Shown piece after piece: positions 29,569 through 38,400 of a stretch of 56,403 nucleotides of DNA. Position 1 is the first letter of the stretch, and every line of letters begins with the position of its first letter. A program made the translations under genes and the position numbers. Where the stretch lies: contig NZ_DAOKZA010000022.1 of NCBI RefSeq assembly GCF_035325925.1, forward strand, positions 1 to 56,403, read 5' to 3'. This stretch comes from Calidifontimicrobium sp035325925. GTDB lineage: Bacteria; Pseudomonadota; Gammaproteobacteria; Burkholderiales; Burkholderiaceae_C. The notes under the pieces were generated by a model. The model made no database searches, was not told the origin of the DNA, and saw only the letters and a program-made list of their open reading frames with translations.

Positions 29569-30834
29569 TCAGGCCTTGACGAGACCCCGCGCGTGCTGGG
29601 CTTGCGCGCGCGCCAGGTAGGCCTCCATCAGCAGCGTCGGGTCGGCGAGCAGCCGGTCCTTCCACTCGCCCAGGCTCACCTGCCCCTCGACGAGGCCGCG
29701 CATCACGCCGACGTGCTCGGTCCAGCCGATGCTGTTGCAGCCGACCAGCCGGTCACCGGCAAACTGCAGGCTCAGGTGGCGCCAGGCGGCGCGGTCGGTC
29801 AGTTCGACCTGCTCGCCGCCGGGCACGCCCTCCCAGTGGCCGAAGCTGGCGGAGATCAGGCCCAGCGTGTCGAGCACGTTGATCTGCGTGACGCCCATGA
29901 GCTCGGCGCGCCGGCCGACCATGTTCAGCGCCGCGACGCGCGCCTGGTCGGCGGCGTTGGGCTGGATCGCGCTGACGATGGTCTTGCCGCTGATCTTGTC
30001 GAACGCCTCTGCGCAGTCGCCGGCGGCGTAGATGCCCGGCACCGTCGTCTGCATGTGCTCGTCGGTCAGCACGCCCTGCAGGCACTTGACTTCCGAGTGC
30101 TCGAGGAAGCCGATCGCCGGCTTGACCCCGGTGGCGCTGATCACCAGGTCGCACTCGAGCCACTGGCCGTCGGACAGGCGCGCGCGCAGCGGTGCGTGCG
30201 CCTCGATCGCCTCGACGCGCGTGCCGGTGAACACGCGCACGCCCTTGGCCTCGCACCAGTCCTTGATCATCCCGCCCGCGGTCGGGCCCATCATGCGCGG
30301 CACCATGCGGTCGCCCATCTCGACCACCGTCAGCTGCACGCCGCGCGCGGCCAGCGCCTCCATGATGATGCAGCCGATGAAGCCGGCGCCCATCTGCAGC
30401 ACGCGCGCGCCCTTCTGGGCCCGCTGCGCGATCGCGCGCGCGTCCTTCAGCGTCCAGCAGGTGAGCACGCCGTCGGTGTGGATGCCGGGGATCGGCGGGC
30501 TCGCCGGGCGCGAGCCGGTGGCGATCAGCAGGCGGTCGAACGGCACGCTGCTGCCGTCGTCGAGCGCGATGGTGCGCGCCGTCGTGTCGACGGCCTTCGC
30601 GCGCACGCCGCGCTTCACGTCGATGCGCAGCTTCGCGTAGTGGTCCGGCCCGTGGCGCAGGTGCGTGCCGGCTTCGTCGATTTGGCCGATCAGCAGGTAC
30701 GGGATCGCCATGCGCGAGTACGGCGCCTCGGGTTCGTCGCCGACGACCAGGATCTCGTCGGCCGGCGCGTGCTTGCGGATCGTCTCGGCGGCGATGACGC
30801 CGGCCGGGCCGGCGCCGAGGATGACGTGCTTCAT
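29569..30834 (-). CDS. aorC: Aldehyde oxidoreductase FAD/NAD subunit
   Basis: A 421-residue NAD(P)/FAD-dependent oxidoreductase. FAD site ILGAGPAGVIAAE at the N-terminus, the ATGSRP motif near 110, the NAD site VLQMGAGFIGCIIMEAL around 146-162, and the FAD-closing VPGIYAAGDCAEAF near 266-279. Its size (about 45 kDa) and place in the operon match AorC of Aromatoleum aromaticum, which passes electrons between the Fe-S/tungsten subunits and NAD. A 10-bp hairpin lies in the 63-bp gap after the catalytic-subunit gene and may lower its expression. Confidence 0.9.
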   Translation of the reverse strand: MKHVILGAGPAGVIAAETIRKHAPADEILVVGDEPEAPYSRMAIPYLLIGQIDEAGTHLRHGPDHYAKLRIDVKRGVRAKAVDTTARTIALDDGSSVPFDRLLIATGSRPASPPIPGIHTDGVLTCWTLKDARAIAQRAQKGARVLQMGAGFIGCIIMEALAARGVQLTVVEMGDRMVPRMMGPTAGGMIKDWCEAKGVRVFTGTRVEAIEAHAPLRARLSDGQWLECDLVISATGVKPAIGFLEHSEVKCLQGVLTDEHMQTTVPGIYAAGDCAEAFDKISGKTIVSAIQPNAADQARVAALNMVGRRAELMGVTQINVLDTLGLISASFGHWEGVPGGEQVELTDRAAWRHLSLQFAGDRLVGCNSIGWTEHVGVMRGLVEGQVSLGEWKDRLLADPTLLMEAYLARAQAQHARGLVKA

Positions 30835-30852
30835 CGTGCGGTCTCGAAGTAA

Positions 30853-30876
30853 GAAGGCGGTCTCGCGACCGCCTTC
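30853..30876 (-). terminator. Hairpin between catalytic and FAD subunit genes
   Basis: A perfect 10-bp stem, GAAGGCGGTC / GACCGCCTTC, with a 4-base loop. On the minus strand it is followed by TTACTTC, a weak T-rich tail. It sits between aorB and aorC. It looks like a partial terminator or a processing/stabilising hairpin that would leave more aorA-aorB than aorC message. Confidence 0.6.
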
Positions 30877-30897
30877 GGGTTCAGCGTGCCGGGCCGG

Positions 30898-32745
30898 TCA
30901 CAGCCCCAGGCGCGCGCGCGTCTCGGGCCGCAGCGTGCCGTCGGGGTTCCAGCCGCGTACCTCGTAGTACTTCGGCAGCATCTCGGGCAGCTTGTTGACC
31001 AGGCCCTTGGCCGGGCCGGTCTTCGCCGGCTCGTTGAGCAGCCGCGGCGGCAGCGTGTCGTCCTTGGCGGTGAAGCCGGCGCGGTTGTTGAAGTCGCGCT
31101 CCATGTTCCAGATGCGCTCGCCGATGACGTTCAGGTTGTCGAGCGTGAAGTCGTCGCCGCACGCGGCGGCCAATTGCGGCTGCAGATCGGCCAGGCCCCA
31201 CGCGAAGGTGGTGAACACGCAGGTGCCCGACGAGTCGAACACCGCGGTCGCGTCCTGGAAGGCCTTGACCAGCTCGGGCTTGCCGTCGGCGCTCAGCGGG
31301 TCGGTCTTCACCGGGATGCCGAGCACCTCCGAGGCCACCGTGTAGCCGCGCAGGTGGCAGGCGCCGCGGTTGCTGGTGGCGTACGCCAGGCCCATGCCCT
31401 GGATGCCGCGGCTGTCGTAGGCCGGGAACTCCTGGCCCTTGACGCTCATCGTCAGCTCCGGGTGGCCGTACTTGGCGGTCAGCCGCTTGCTGCCCAGGCC
31501 GATGTCCTTGCCGAAGCCGATGCCCTTGGCGGTCATGTCGGCGAACTCGCACAGCGCCTGCGCCGAGCCGAACGGCGCGGCGACGCCGATCTGCTCCTTG
31601 GTCAGCACGCCCATCTCGTAGAGCTCCATCACCGCGCCGACGGTGGCGCCGAAGCTGATCGGGTCCATGCCGTGCTCGTTGCAGATCAGGTTGGCGTACT
31701 GCAGCGCCTCGAGGTCGTTGACGCCGTTGGCCGCACCCAGCGCCCACGCCGCCTCGTACTCGAGGCCGCCCGAGGCGCCCCAGTACTGCGGCTTGTTCTG
31801 CACGCTGAAGTGAGTCGGGTCGATCTTGCTGATGCGCCCGCAGGCGATGGTGCAGCCGAAGCAGGCCTGGTTGGTCACCAGTTGCGGCTTGCCGTCGCTC
31901 TTGCGCGGCGTGGCCATCGCCTCGGCCGAGATGTCCTTCGCGCCCTCGAACTGCACGTCGCGGTGGTTGCGGGTGGGCAGCGCGCCGATCTCGTTGATGA
32001 CGTTCATCAGCACCTGCGTGCCGTAGGTCGGCAGGCCCTGCCCGGTGACGGCGTTCTCGGCGAGGATCTTCTTCTTCTCGAAGGTGACCCTCATGAACTC
32101 CTTCGGGTTGGCGATGTTGCCCACGCCCTTGGTGCCGCGCACCGCGATCGCCTTCAGGTGCTTGCTGCCCATCACCGCGCCGACGCCCGAGCGCCCTGCG
32201 GCGCGGTGCAGGTCGTTGACGACGGCGGCGAACAGCACCTGGTTCTCGCCGGCGGCGCCGATGCTGGAGATGCGCAGCAGCGGGTCCTGGTGCTGCTTCT
32301 TCAGCGTCTCCTCGGTTTCCCAGACGGACTTGCCCCACAGGTGACCGGCGTCGCGCAGCTCGGCCAGGTCGTCTTCGATGTACAGGTACACCGGCTTGGC
32401 CGACTTGCCCTCGAAGACGATCATGTCCCAGCCGGCCATCTTCAGCTCGGCGCCCCAGTAGCCGCCCGAGTTGCTGCACGCGATCGCGCCGGTCAGCGGG
32501 CCCTTGGTGACCACCGTGTAGCGCCCGCCGGTCGAGGCCATCGTGCCGGTCAGCGGGCCGGTGGCCCAGATCACCTTGTTGTCGGGACTCAGCGGGTCGA
32601 CCTTCGGGTCGACCTCCTCGACGATGTACTTGGTGGCCAGGCCGCGCGAGCCGATGTAGGCGCGCGCCCAGTCCATGTTCAGCGGCTCGGCCTTGACGGT
32701 GCCTGCACCGAGGTTGACGCGGAGGATCTTTCCTGCCCAGGACAT
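30898..32745 (-). CDS. aorB: Tungsten-dependent aldehyde ferredoxin oxidoreductase, catalytic subunit
   Basis: A 615-residue enzyme of the AOR family that oxidises aldehydes to acids (or the reverse) at a tungsten-bis-pyranopterin centre. It starts at ATG 32745 with AAGGAG upstream. The [4Fe-4S] ligands are C295, C298, C302 (CFGCTIAC) and C509 (SSGTCVFTTFAW), the same CX2CX3C...C spacing pattern as in Pyrococcus AOR. The pterin-binding segments LHRAAGRSGVGAVMGSKHLK (180-198) and GLEYEAAWALGA (327-338) are present. Mass near 66 kDa matches AorB of Aromatoleum aromaticum. It follows the ferredoxin-like gene by 11 bp. Confidence 0.95.
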   Translation of the reverse strand: MSWAGKILRVNLGAGTVKAEPLNMDWARAYIGSRGLATKYIVEEVDPKVDPLSPDNKVIWATGPLTGTMASTGGRYTVVTKGPLTGAIACSNSGGYWGAELKMAGWDMIVFEGKSAKPVYLYIEDDLAELRDAGHLWGKSVWETEETLKKQHQDPLLRISSIGAAGENQVLFAAVVNDLHRAAGRSGVGAVMGSKHLKAIAVRGTKGVGNIANPKEFMRVTFEKKKILAENAVTGQGLPTYGTQVLMNVINEIGALPTRNHRDVQFEGAKDISAEAMATPRKSDGKPQLVTNQACFGCTIACGRISKIDPTHFSVQNKPQYWGASGGLEYEAAWALGAANGVNDLEALQYANLICNEHGMDPISFGATVGAVMELYEMGVLTKEQIGVAAPFGSAQALCEFADMTAKGIGFGKDIGLGSKRLTAKYGHPELTMSVKGQEFPAYDSRGIQGMGLAYATSNRGACHLRGYTVASEVLGIPVKTDPLSADGKPELVKAFQDATAVFDSSGTCVFTTFAWGLADLQPQLAAACGDDFTLDNLNVIGERIWNMERDFNNRAGFTAKDDTLPPRLLNEPAKTGPAKGLVNKLPEMLPKYYEVRGWNPDGTLRPETRARLGL

Positions 32746-32756
32746 GTGCGTGCTCC

Positions 32757-33233
32757 TTACGCCGCGGCGGGTTGGTTGCCGAGCTTGTCGGCCCAGGCCT
32801 GCATCCTGTTCAGGCCGGTCCAGTTGGCGTCGATGTAGGTGATGGCGCCGGTCGGGCAGGCCTCGGCACACGCCGGCTCGCCGCCGCACAGGTCGCACTT
32901 CTGCACCTTGCCGGTCTCCTGCACGTAGTTGATGGTGCCGAACGGGCAGGCGATCGTGCACACCTTGCAGCCGACGCAGGTCGTCTCGCTGACGACCTTG
33001 GCGCCGGTGAGCTTGTCGATCGTGATCGCCTCGACCGGGCACGCGTGCAGGCACCAGGCCTCGTCGCACTGCGTGCAGGTGTACGGCACCTTGCGCCCGG
33101 TGTGGTGGAAGTCGAACACCTTGATGCGCGACTTCGCCGGCGCGTAGGTGGCGTAGTTTTCGAACGAGCACGCCATCTCGCACTGGAGACAGCCGGTGCA
33201 CTTGTCGGCGTTGATGTGCAAGGTCTTCTGCAT
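32757..33233 (-). CDS. aorA: Aldehyde oxidoreductase polyferredoxin subunit
   Basis: A 158-residue electron-transfer protein with four cysteine groups: CTGCLQCEMAC, CTQCDEAWCLHACP, CVGCKVCTIACP and CDLCGGEPACAEACP. Together these give 16 Cys for four [4Fe-4S] clusters. Size (about 17 kDa) and gene order (A, B, C) match AorA of the Aromatoleum enzyme, where it forms the electron wire between AorB units and AorC. First gene of the operon; ATG 33233. The promoter must lie in 33234-33493, shared with the divergent regulator. Confidence 0.93.
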   Translation of the reverse strand: MQKTLHINADKCTGCLQCEMACSFENYATYAPAKSRIKVFDFHHTGRKVPYTCTQCDEAWCLHACPVEAITIDKLTGAKVVSETTCVGCKVCTIACPFGTINYVQETGKVQKCDLCGGEPACAEACPTGAITYIDANWTGLNRMQAWADKLGNQPAAA

Positions 33234-33351
33234 GGTGTCCTCGGTGAGGTGGGGCCGGTGGTGCCTCGCGCGCGACGCGCCGCACCACTGATGTCGGCTG
33301 CTGCATATCTTCCGAACCCGTCGACACCGCCGATACCTGGGGCAAACCCTA

Positions 33352-33360
33352 GGACTGTCC
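33352..33360. promoter_or_regulatory. Small palindrome in the aor-regulator divergent gap
   Basis: GGAC-T-GTCC is a perfect short palindrome in the 260-bp gap between aorA and the AcoR-like gene. No good -24/-12 (TGGCAC-N5-TTGC) element is seen on the aorA side, and no strong -35/-10 pair either. The palindrome is listed only as a possible regulator half-site. Confidence 0.25.
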
Positions 33361-33493
33361 CATCGCGTGACAACCCGGCGCCGCGCTCGCCCAAGGCGGC
33401 CGCAACGCCGGGCGGTGGCGTCGATCCCCTACCATCGGCGCGACGAGCGCCGCGCGGCCGCACCCCGTGGCCGCACCCCTCGGAGACCGCCCG

Positions 33494-35428
33494 ATGCCGA
33501 TGTCCCCGCCCGCTGCCTGGCGCCGCGGCCTGCGCCCGACGCCGGCCGCGACGGTGCCGCGCCATGCCGAGACGATCGCGCAGTCGCACGCGCGCTGCGC
33601 CGCGCTGGGACTGACGCGCATCGAACGCCCCGACCACGCCCCGCTCGGCCGCCCCGACCTGGCCCTGGTGCGCGAGCGCAACCTGCGCCTGTACGCCCAC
33701 GCCGCGCCGGTGATGGAGATGCTGTACGAGCAGATCGCCGGCACCGAGAGCATGGTCGTGCTGTGCGACGCCACCGGCACGATCATCCACTCGATCGGTG
33801 ACGACGACTTCCTCGAGCGCGCGCAGAAGGTGGCGCTGCAGCCCGGGGTCAACTGGTCCGAGCCGGCCAAGGGCACCAACGCGATCGGCACCGCGCTGGT
33901 CGACGAGGCGCCGACGCTGGTGCACGCCGACGAGCACTTCCTGCACGCCAACCACTTCCTGACCTGCTCGGCGTCGCCGATCGTCGACCCGCGCGGCAAC
34001 GTGCTCGGCGTGCTCGACGTCACCGGCGACCACCGCAGCTACCACCGGCACACGATGGCGCTGGTCACGATGTCGGCGCGCATGATCGAGAACCATTGGC
34101 TCGACGACGACTTCCGCCACGCGCTGCGGCTGCACTTCCACCGCCGCGCCGGCTTCGTCGGCACGCTGATGGAGGGCATCGTCGCGATCGCCCCCGACGG
34201 GCGTGTCGTCGGCGCCAACCGCAGCGCGCTCGACCAGCTCGGGCTCAGCGGTGCGGCGATGCGGCTGCACACGCTGGACTCGCTGATCGGCACCGCGCTC
34301 GGCCCGCTGTTCGACCGCTCGCGCCAGGCCGCCGCGACGCCGATGGCGCTGGCGCTGCACGACGGCCGCGTCGTGCACGTGTACGCCCGGCTGCAGGGGC
34401 CCGTGTGGCGCGCCACGGCTCGAGCGCGCGCCGCGCGCTCGCCCCAACCGCCCGCGGTGCCGATGCTGCCGCCGGCGGCCGCCACGCCCGCGTCCGCCGG
34501 CGACGCGGCGCCGGCTTCGCTCGAGGCGCTGTGCACCGGCGACCCGGCCTGGGACCAGGCGGTGCAGCGGCTGCGCCGCGTGCTCGACCGCGGCGTGGCG
34601 ATCGTGCTCGTCGGCGAGACGGGCACCGGCAAGGGGCTGCTGGCGCACACCATGCACCGCGCGTCGGCGCGCGCGTCGGGCCCGTGCGTCGAGTTGCACT
34701 GCGCGGCGGTGCCGGCGGCGCGTCTCGAGGCCGCGCTGTTCGGTGGCGACGGCGACGCCGGGGCGGTGCGGCGTGCCGCCGGCGGCACGCTGCTGCTCGA
34801 CGAGATCGACGCGCTGCCGGCCGCGCTGCAGGCGCGCCTGCTGCACCACCTGCGCGACGACGGCGCCGATGGCGCGCCCGACGGCGACCCGGGTCCGGCG
34901 CAGGTCGTCGTCGCGACGCGCCACGACCTGCGCGATCGCGTGCGCACCGGCGCCCTGCGCGAGGACCTGTACTACCGCCTCGACGGCCTGACGGTGCGGC
35001 TGCCGCCGCTGCGCGAGCGCTGCGACCTGCCGGTGCTCGCGGCGCGCCTGCTGCGCCGCGACGGCGCCCAGGCGCTGCCGCTCGACCCCGATGCCCTGCA
35101 GCGGCTGCGCGCTCACGACTGGCCCGGCAACGTGCGCGAGCTCGCCAACGTGCTGCGCGCGGCGGCCCTGCTGGCCGGCCCCGGCGAACGCATCGGCGCG
35201 GCGCAGGTCGCGGCCGCGCTCGGCGACCCGATGCACGGGCCGGCCGCAGGCGCAGCACCGCCGGCCACCGACCCGCGCGACACACGCCCCGCCGGCACGC
35301 TCGAGCAGATCGAGATCGAGACCATCCGCACGACGCTCGACGCGTTCGGCGGCAACGTCACGGCCGCGGCGCGGCGCCTGGGCATCAGCCGCAACACCGT
35401 CTACCGCCGCCTGCGCGGCGGCCGCTGA
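33494..35428 (+). CDS. AcoR-like Fis-family regulator lacking the GAFTGA loop
   Basis: A 644-residue regulator from ATG 33494 with GGAGA upstream. N-terminal GAF-type sensor (about 55-200: AGTESMVVLCDATGTIIHSI, KGTNAIGTALVDEAPTLVHA), a PAS-like region (about 205-300), an AAA+ domain with Walker A GETGTGKG (374-381) and Walker B LLLDEID (433-439), and a Fis-type helix-turn-helix at the end (NVTAAARRLGISRNTVYRR). In sigma-54 activators a GAFTGA loop follows the FG pair; here F416 is followed by GGDGDAGAVRRAAGG, and the whole loop is gone. It is divergent from the aor operon and is its probable regulator, likely through a sigma-70 promoter. Confidence 0.88.
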   Translation: MPMSPPAAWRRGLRPTPAATVPRHAETIAQSHARCAALGLTRIERPDHAPLGRPDLALVRERNLRLYAHAAPVMEMLYEQIAGTESMVVLCDATGTIIHSIGDDDFLERAQKVALQPGVNWSEPAKGTNAIGTALVDEAPTLVHADEHFLHANHFLTCSASPIVDPRGNVLGVLDVTGDHRSYHRHTMALVTMSARMIENHWLDDDFRHALRLHFHRRAGFVGTLMEGIVAIAPDGRVVGANRSALDQLGLSGAAMRLHTLDSLIGTALGPLFDRSRQAAATPMALALHDGRVVHVYARLQGPVWRATARARAARSPQPPAVPMLPPAAATPASAGDAAPASLEALCTGDPAWDQAVQRLRRVLDRGVAIVLVGETGTGKGLLAHTMHRASARASGPCVELHCAAVPAARLEAALFGGDGDAGAVRRAAGGTLLLDEIDALPAALQARLLHHLRDDGADGAPDGDPGPAQVVVATRHDLRDRVRTGALREDLYYRLDGLTVRLPPLRERCDLPVLAARLLRRDGAQALPLDPDALQRLRAHDWPGNVRELANVLRAAALLAGPGERIGAAQVAAALGDPMHGPAAGAAPPATDPRDTRPAGTLEQIEIETIRTTLDAFGGNVTAAARRLGISRNTVYRRLRGGR

Positions 35429-35442
35429 CCCGGGACGCGACG

Positions 35443-36369
35443 ATGACCGCCGTCGGCCTGCGCCGCTCGACCCGACCGCCGTGCGTGCCTCGCGACGACC
35501 GGCCGGCACCGCGCCCGTGCGGCGCGGGGCTCGACCGGTGGCACGGCCGCGGGCGGTGCCACGCCGTCGTCGCGGCTGCGCTGGCGCTGGTGGCGCTGCT
35601 GGCGCCGTGGGCGACCGCCGCCGACACCGACGTGCCGTTCGTCGTCACGCCCGACCGCGTCACGCTGGCGATGCTCGAACTCGCCGGCGTCGGGCCCGAC
35701 GACCACGTGATCGACCTCGGCTCGGGCGACGGGCGCATCGTGATCCTCGCGGCGCAGCGCTTCGGCGCCACCGGACTCGGCGTCGAGATCGTCGACGACC
35801 TGGTGCGGCGCAGCCGCGAACACGCGATGCGGGCCGGCGTTGCCGATCGCGTCGAGTTCCGCACCGAGGACCTGTTCGACACCGACCTGTCGCGCGCCAC
35901 CGTGGTCACAATGTACCTGCTGCCCGCAGTCAACCTGAAGTTGCGCCCGCGACTGCTCGCGCTCGCGCCGGGCACGCGCGTCGTCTCGCACGACTACGAT
36001 CTCGGCGACTGGCGCCCAGACCGCAGCGTCGTTGTCGACGCGCCCGACAAGCCGGTCGGACGCGACCCGCGCAGCACGCTGCACCTGTGGACCGTGCCCG
36101 CGCGCGTCGCCGGCAGCTGGTGCGGCGGCGGAGCCGCCGCGCACCGGCTGCGCATCGACCAGCACCACCAGGACATCGACGCCACGCTCGACGCGACGCC
36201 GCTGACCGGCCGCGCCGACGGCGCGCGGCTGCGGCTGCGCCCCGACGGCGACGGCACCGAGTGGGTGCTGCGGTGGCTCGCCGACGGCACGCTGCGCGTC
36301 GACGCCCCGACGTCGCTGCGCGGCGCGCGTTTCGTGCGCGCGGCCGCCGGCACCTGCGCGTCGCGCTGA
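35443..36369 (+). CDS. SAM-dependent methyltransferase with N-terminal hydrophobic segment
   Basis: A 308-residue class I methyltransferase. Residues about 45-65 (AVVAAALALVALLAPWATAA) form a signal-like or membrane segment, then VPFVVTPDRVTLAMLELAGV leads into motif I, VIDLGSGDGRIVILAA (about 87-102). Further on come GLGVEIVDDL (motif II) and VVTMYLLPAVNLKLRPRL. The C-terminal 90 residues are beta-rich and resemble no catalytic part. This family is common in proteobacteria; its substrate is unknown. The start ATG 35443 lies 14 bp after the regulator stop, so the two may be read together. Confidence 0.82.
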   Translation: MTAVGLRRSTRPPCVPRDDRPAPRPCGAGLDRWHGRGRCHAVVAAALALVALLAPWATAADTDVPFVVTPDRVTLAMLELAGVGPDDHVIDLGSGDGRIVILAAQRFGATGLGVEIVDDLVRRSREHAMRAGVADRVEFRTEDLFDTDLSRATVVTMYLLPAVNLKLRPRLLALAPGTRVVSHDYDLGDWRPDRSVVVDAPDKPVGRDPRSTLHLWTVPARVAGSWCGGGAAAHRLRIDQHHQDIDATLDATPLTGRADGARLRLRPDGDGTEWVLRWLADGTLRVDAPTSLRGARFVRAAAGTCASR

Positions 36370-36373
36370 CGCC

Positions 36374-36991
36374 ATGCCAGCCATGCAACTGCACAGCCCG
36401 GCGGCCGAGCGCAACCGCCAGCCGATCCTCGAGCGGCTGCAGCGCCTGCTGCCCCCGCGCGGCGATGCGCTCGAGCTGGCCAGCGGCAGCGGCCAGCACG
36501 TGGCGCACTTCGCCGCCGCGATGCCCGGCTGGACCTGGCAACCCAGCGACCCCGACCCGGCCGCGCTCGCGTCGATCGCCGCCTGGTGCGCCGGCCTGCC
36601 CAACGTGCACGCGCCGCTGGCGCTGGACGCCAGCGATGCAACGTGGGCCGGCGTGCCGGACCGCGTCGACCTGGTGCTGGCCGTCAACCTGTTGCACATT
36701 GCGCCGTGGGCGGTGTGCGGAGCGCTGATGGCCGGCGCCGCACGCCACCTCTCGCCGGCCGGGGTGCTCGTCGTCTACGGCCCGTTCTTCGAGGCCGATG
36801 TACCCACCGCCGCGAGCAACCTGGACTTCGACGCCGACCTGCGCCGCCGCGACCCTCGCTGGGGCCTGCGCGACCTCGCCGCGGTCGACGCGCAGGCGCG
36901 GTCGGCGGGGCTCGTGCGGCGCGAACGTGTCGCGATGCCGTCCAACAACCTGCTGCTGGCCTGGGGCCGCAGCCCAGGAGAACGACGATGA
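36374..36991 (+). CDS. DUF938 family SAM-dependent methyltransferase-like protein
   Basis: A 205-residue cytoplasmic protein. The N-terminus AERNRQPILERLQRLLP and motif I ALELASGSGQHVAHFAAAMP, then WQPSDPDPAALASI, are hallmarks of the DUF938 family, a methyltransferase-fold group of unknown substrate. Starts at ATG 36374, four bases after the previous gene, and its stop overlaps the next start (ATGA), so the three genes 35443-37635 are probably one transcript. Confidence 0.87.
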   Translation: MPAMQLHSPAAERNRQPILERLQRLLPPRGDALELASGSGQHVAHFAAAMPGWTWQPSDPDPAALASIAAWCAGLPNVHAPLALDASDATWAGVPDRVDLVLAVNLLHIAPWAVCGALMAGAARHLSPAGVLVVYGPFFEADVPTAASNLDFDADLRRRDPRWGLRDLAAVDAQARSAGLVRRERVAMPSNNLLLAWGRSPGERR

Positions 36992-37635
36992 CCACGCTGG
37001 CCAAACTGGCGCTCGGGCTGATGGGTCGATTGCGCCCCGCTGCGGCGCTCGGCGACGCCGAGCGCGCGATCGCGCTGCCGCGCGCGACGCACCACGGCGG
37101 ACTGCCGCTGATGGACGCACTGGCCCGGCGCCGGTCGTCGCGCGAATTCGCGCAGCTTCCGCTCGAGCCGCAACTGCTCGGTGACCTGCTGTGGGCGGCG
37201 TTCGGCGTCAACCGTCGCGCCGACGGTGGCCGCACTGCGCCGTCGGCGCTGGATGCGCAGGAGGTCGAGGTTTACGTGGCGCTGCCGCAGGGCGCGTACC
37301 GCTACGACGCGGCCGGCCATCGGCTCGAGCTGGTGGCCGCGGCCGACCTGCGGCGCGTCACCGGCTACCAGGACTTCGTCGACGACGCACCGCTGGACCT
37401 GGTCTACGTCGCCGATCACGCGCGGCAGAAGCTGGTGCCCGCCGAACAGCGCACGCTGTACGCCGCCGCGTCGGCCGGCGCGATCGCACAGAACGTATAC
37501 CTGTACGCCGCCAGCGCCGGGCTGGCGACCGTGATCCGCGCGTGGATCGACCGTCAGGCGATCGCCGACGCGCTCGGCCTCGACCCCGACCGGCAGGTGC
37601 TGCTGTCGCAGACCGTCGGCCACCCGAAACGCTGA
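36988..37635 (+). CDS. SagB/ThcOx-type nitroreductase family protein
   Basis: A 215-residue flavin-dependent oxidoreductase-like protein, starting at ATG 36988 (CAGGAG upstream) inside the ATGA overlap with DUF938. Typical stretches: MDALARRRSSREFAQLPLEP (FMN-phosphate Arg cluster), LLWAAFGVNR, SAGAIAQNVYLYAASAGLAT and the closing LLSQTVGHP. The SagB/ThcOx group includes azoline oxidases, but no peptide precursor or partner is present here, so it is better viewed as a general nitroreductase-like enzyme. N-terminal residues 1-35 are an extra segment. Confidence 0.85.
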   Translation: MTTLAKLALGLMGRLRPAAALGDAERAIALPRATHHGGLPLMDALARRRSSREFAQLPLEPQLLGDLLWAAFGVNRRADGGRTAPSALDAQEVEVYVALPQGAYRYDAAGHRLELVAAADLRRVTGYQDFVDDAPLDLVYVADHARQKLVPAEQRTLYAAASAGAIAQNVYLYAASAGLATVIRAWIDRQAIADALGLDPDRQVLLSQTVGHPKR

Positions 37636-37807
37636 GCCGCCGCGGCGCCGGGCCGGCCTGCGCAGGCTCGGGCAGGGCGAAGGCCGCGAGCTCGGCGCAC
37701 GGCATGCGCAGCGGGCACGTCATCGCGCCACCGGCGCCACGCGTTGTGTTCGACGGCAGGCCGGCGTCGGCGACGGCGCCGTCGCTTCGCCGCCCAGGAG
37801 GACACCG

Positions 37808-38338
37808 ATGACCCAGCAACGAACCGCCTTCCCTCGTCCCGTCGCGCGTACTGCCCAGGCCCGCCTCGCCGCCGCGCTCGTCAGCGTGCTCGCCGCCGCG
37901 CCGGCCGCCGCCGCGGGCACGGTCGGCGTGGACTTCGTGCAGCCGCAGCGCTTCACCGACATCGGCTTTGCCGCCGCAGACCGCGACCGCGCGATGGCGA
38001 CGCTGCGCGCGCACCTCGAGCGACGCGGGCGCGAGCTGCTCGCCGACGGGCAGTCGCTGCAGGTCGACCTGCTCGACGTCGACCTCGCCGGCCGCGAGCA
38101 CCCCGGCGCGCGGCGCGACCTGCGTGTGCTCGACGGCCGCGTCGACGTGCCGCGCCTGCACCTGCGCTACACGCTGCGCACCGGCGAGCGCGTGCTCGCC
38201 AGCGGCGAGGATCGCCTGACCGACCTCGCCTACCTCGACCACCTGCCGCCGCGGCGCGCGGCGCAGCCGCTGGCGCACGAGCGACGCCTGCTCGACGACT
38301 GGCTGGCCGAGCGCATCGCCCCTGCCGTGGCGCCGTGA
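37808..38338 (+). CDS. DUF3016 family periplasmic protein
   Basis: A 176-residue protein with a signal peptide (LAAALVSVLAAAPAAAAG) and the DUF3016 stretch VGVDFVQPQRFTDIGFAA followed by an alpha/beta body (LQVDLLDVDLAGREHPGA, LHLRYTLRTGERVLASGE). Start ATG 37808 has a strong AGGAGG ribosome-binding site. Family function is not known. The 172-bp gap before it shows no other gene. Confidence 0.85.
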   Translation: MTQQRTAFPRPVARTAQARLAAALVSVLAAAPAAAAGTVGVDFVQPQRFTDIGFAAADRDRAMATLRAHLERRGRELLADGQSLQVDLLDVDLAGREHPGARRDLRVLDGRVDVPRLHLRYTLRTGERVLASGEDRLTDLAYLDHLPPRRAAQPLAHERRLLDDWLAERIAPAVAP

Positions 38339-38400
38339 GCGCCGTCGCCCCGGGACAATCCGTCTGGTCGCTGCGGCCGCGGCCCGCTACGCTGGCGGGG

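Noticed and set aside
33290..33370. A possible sigma-54 promoter for aorA
   Set aside because: Only a GG-N10-GC skeleton is present; the flanking TGGCAC and TTGC consensus bases are not, so it is within chance.
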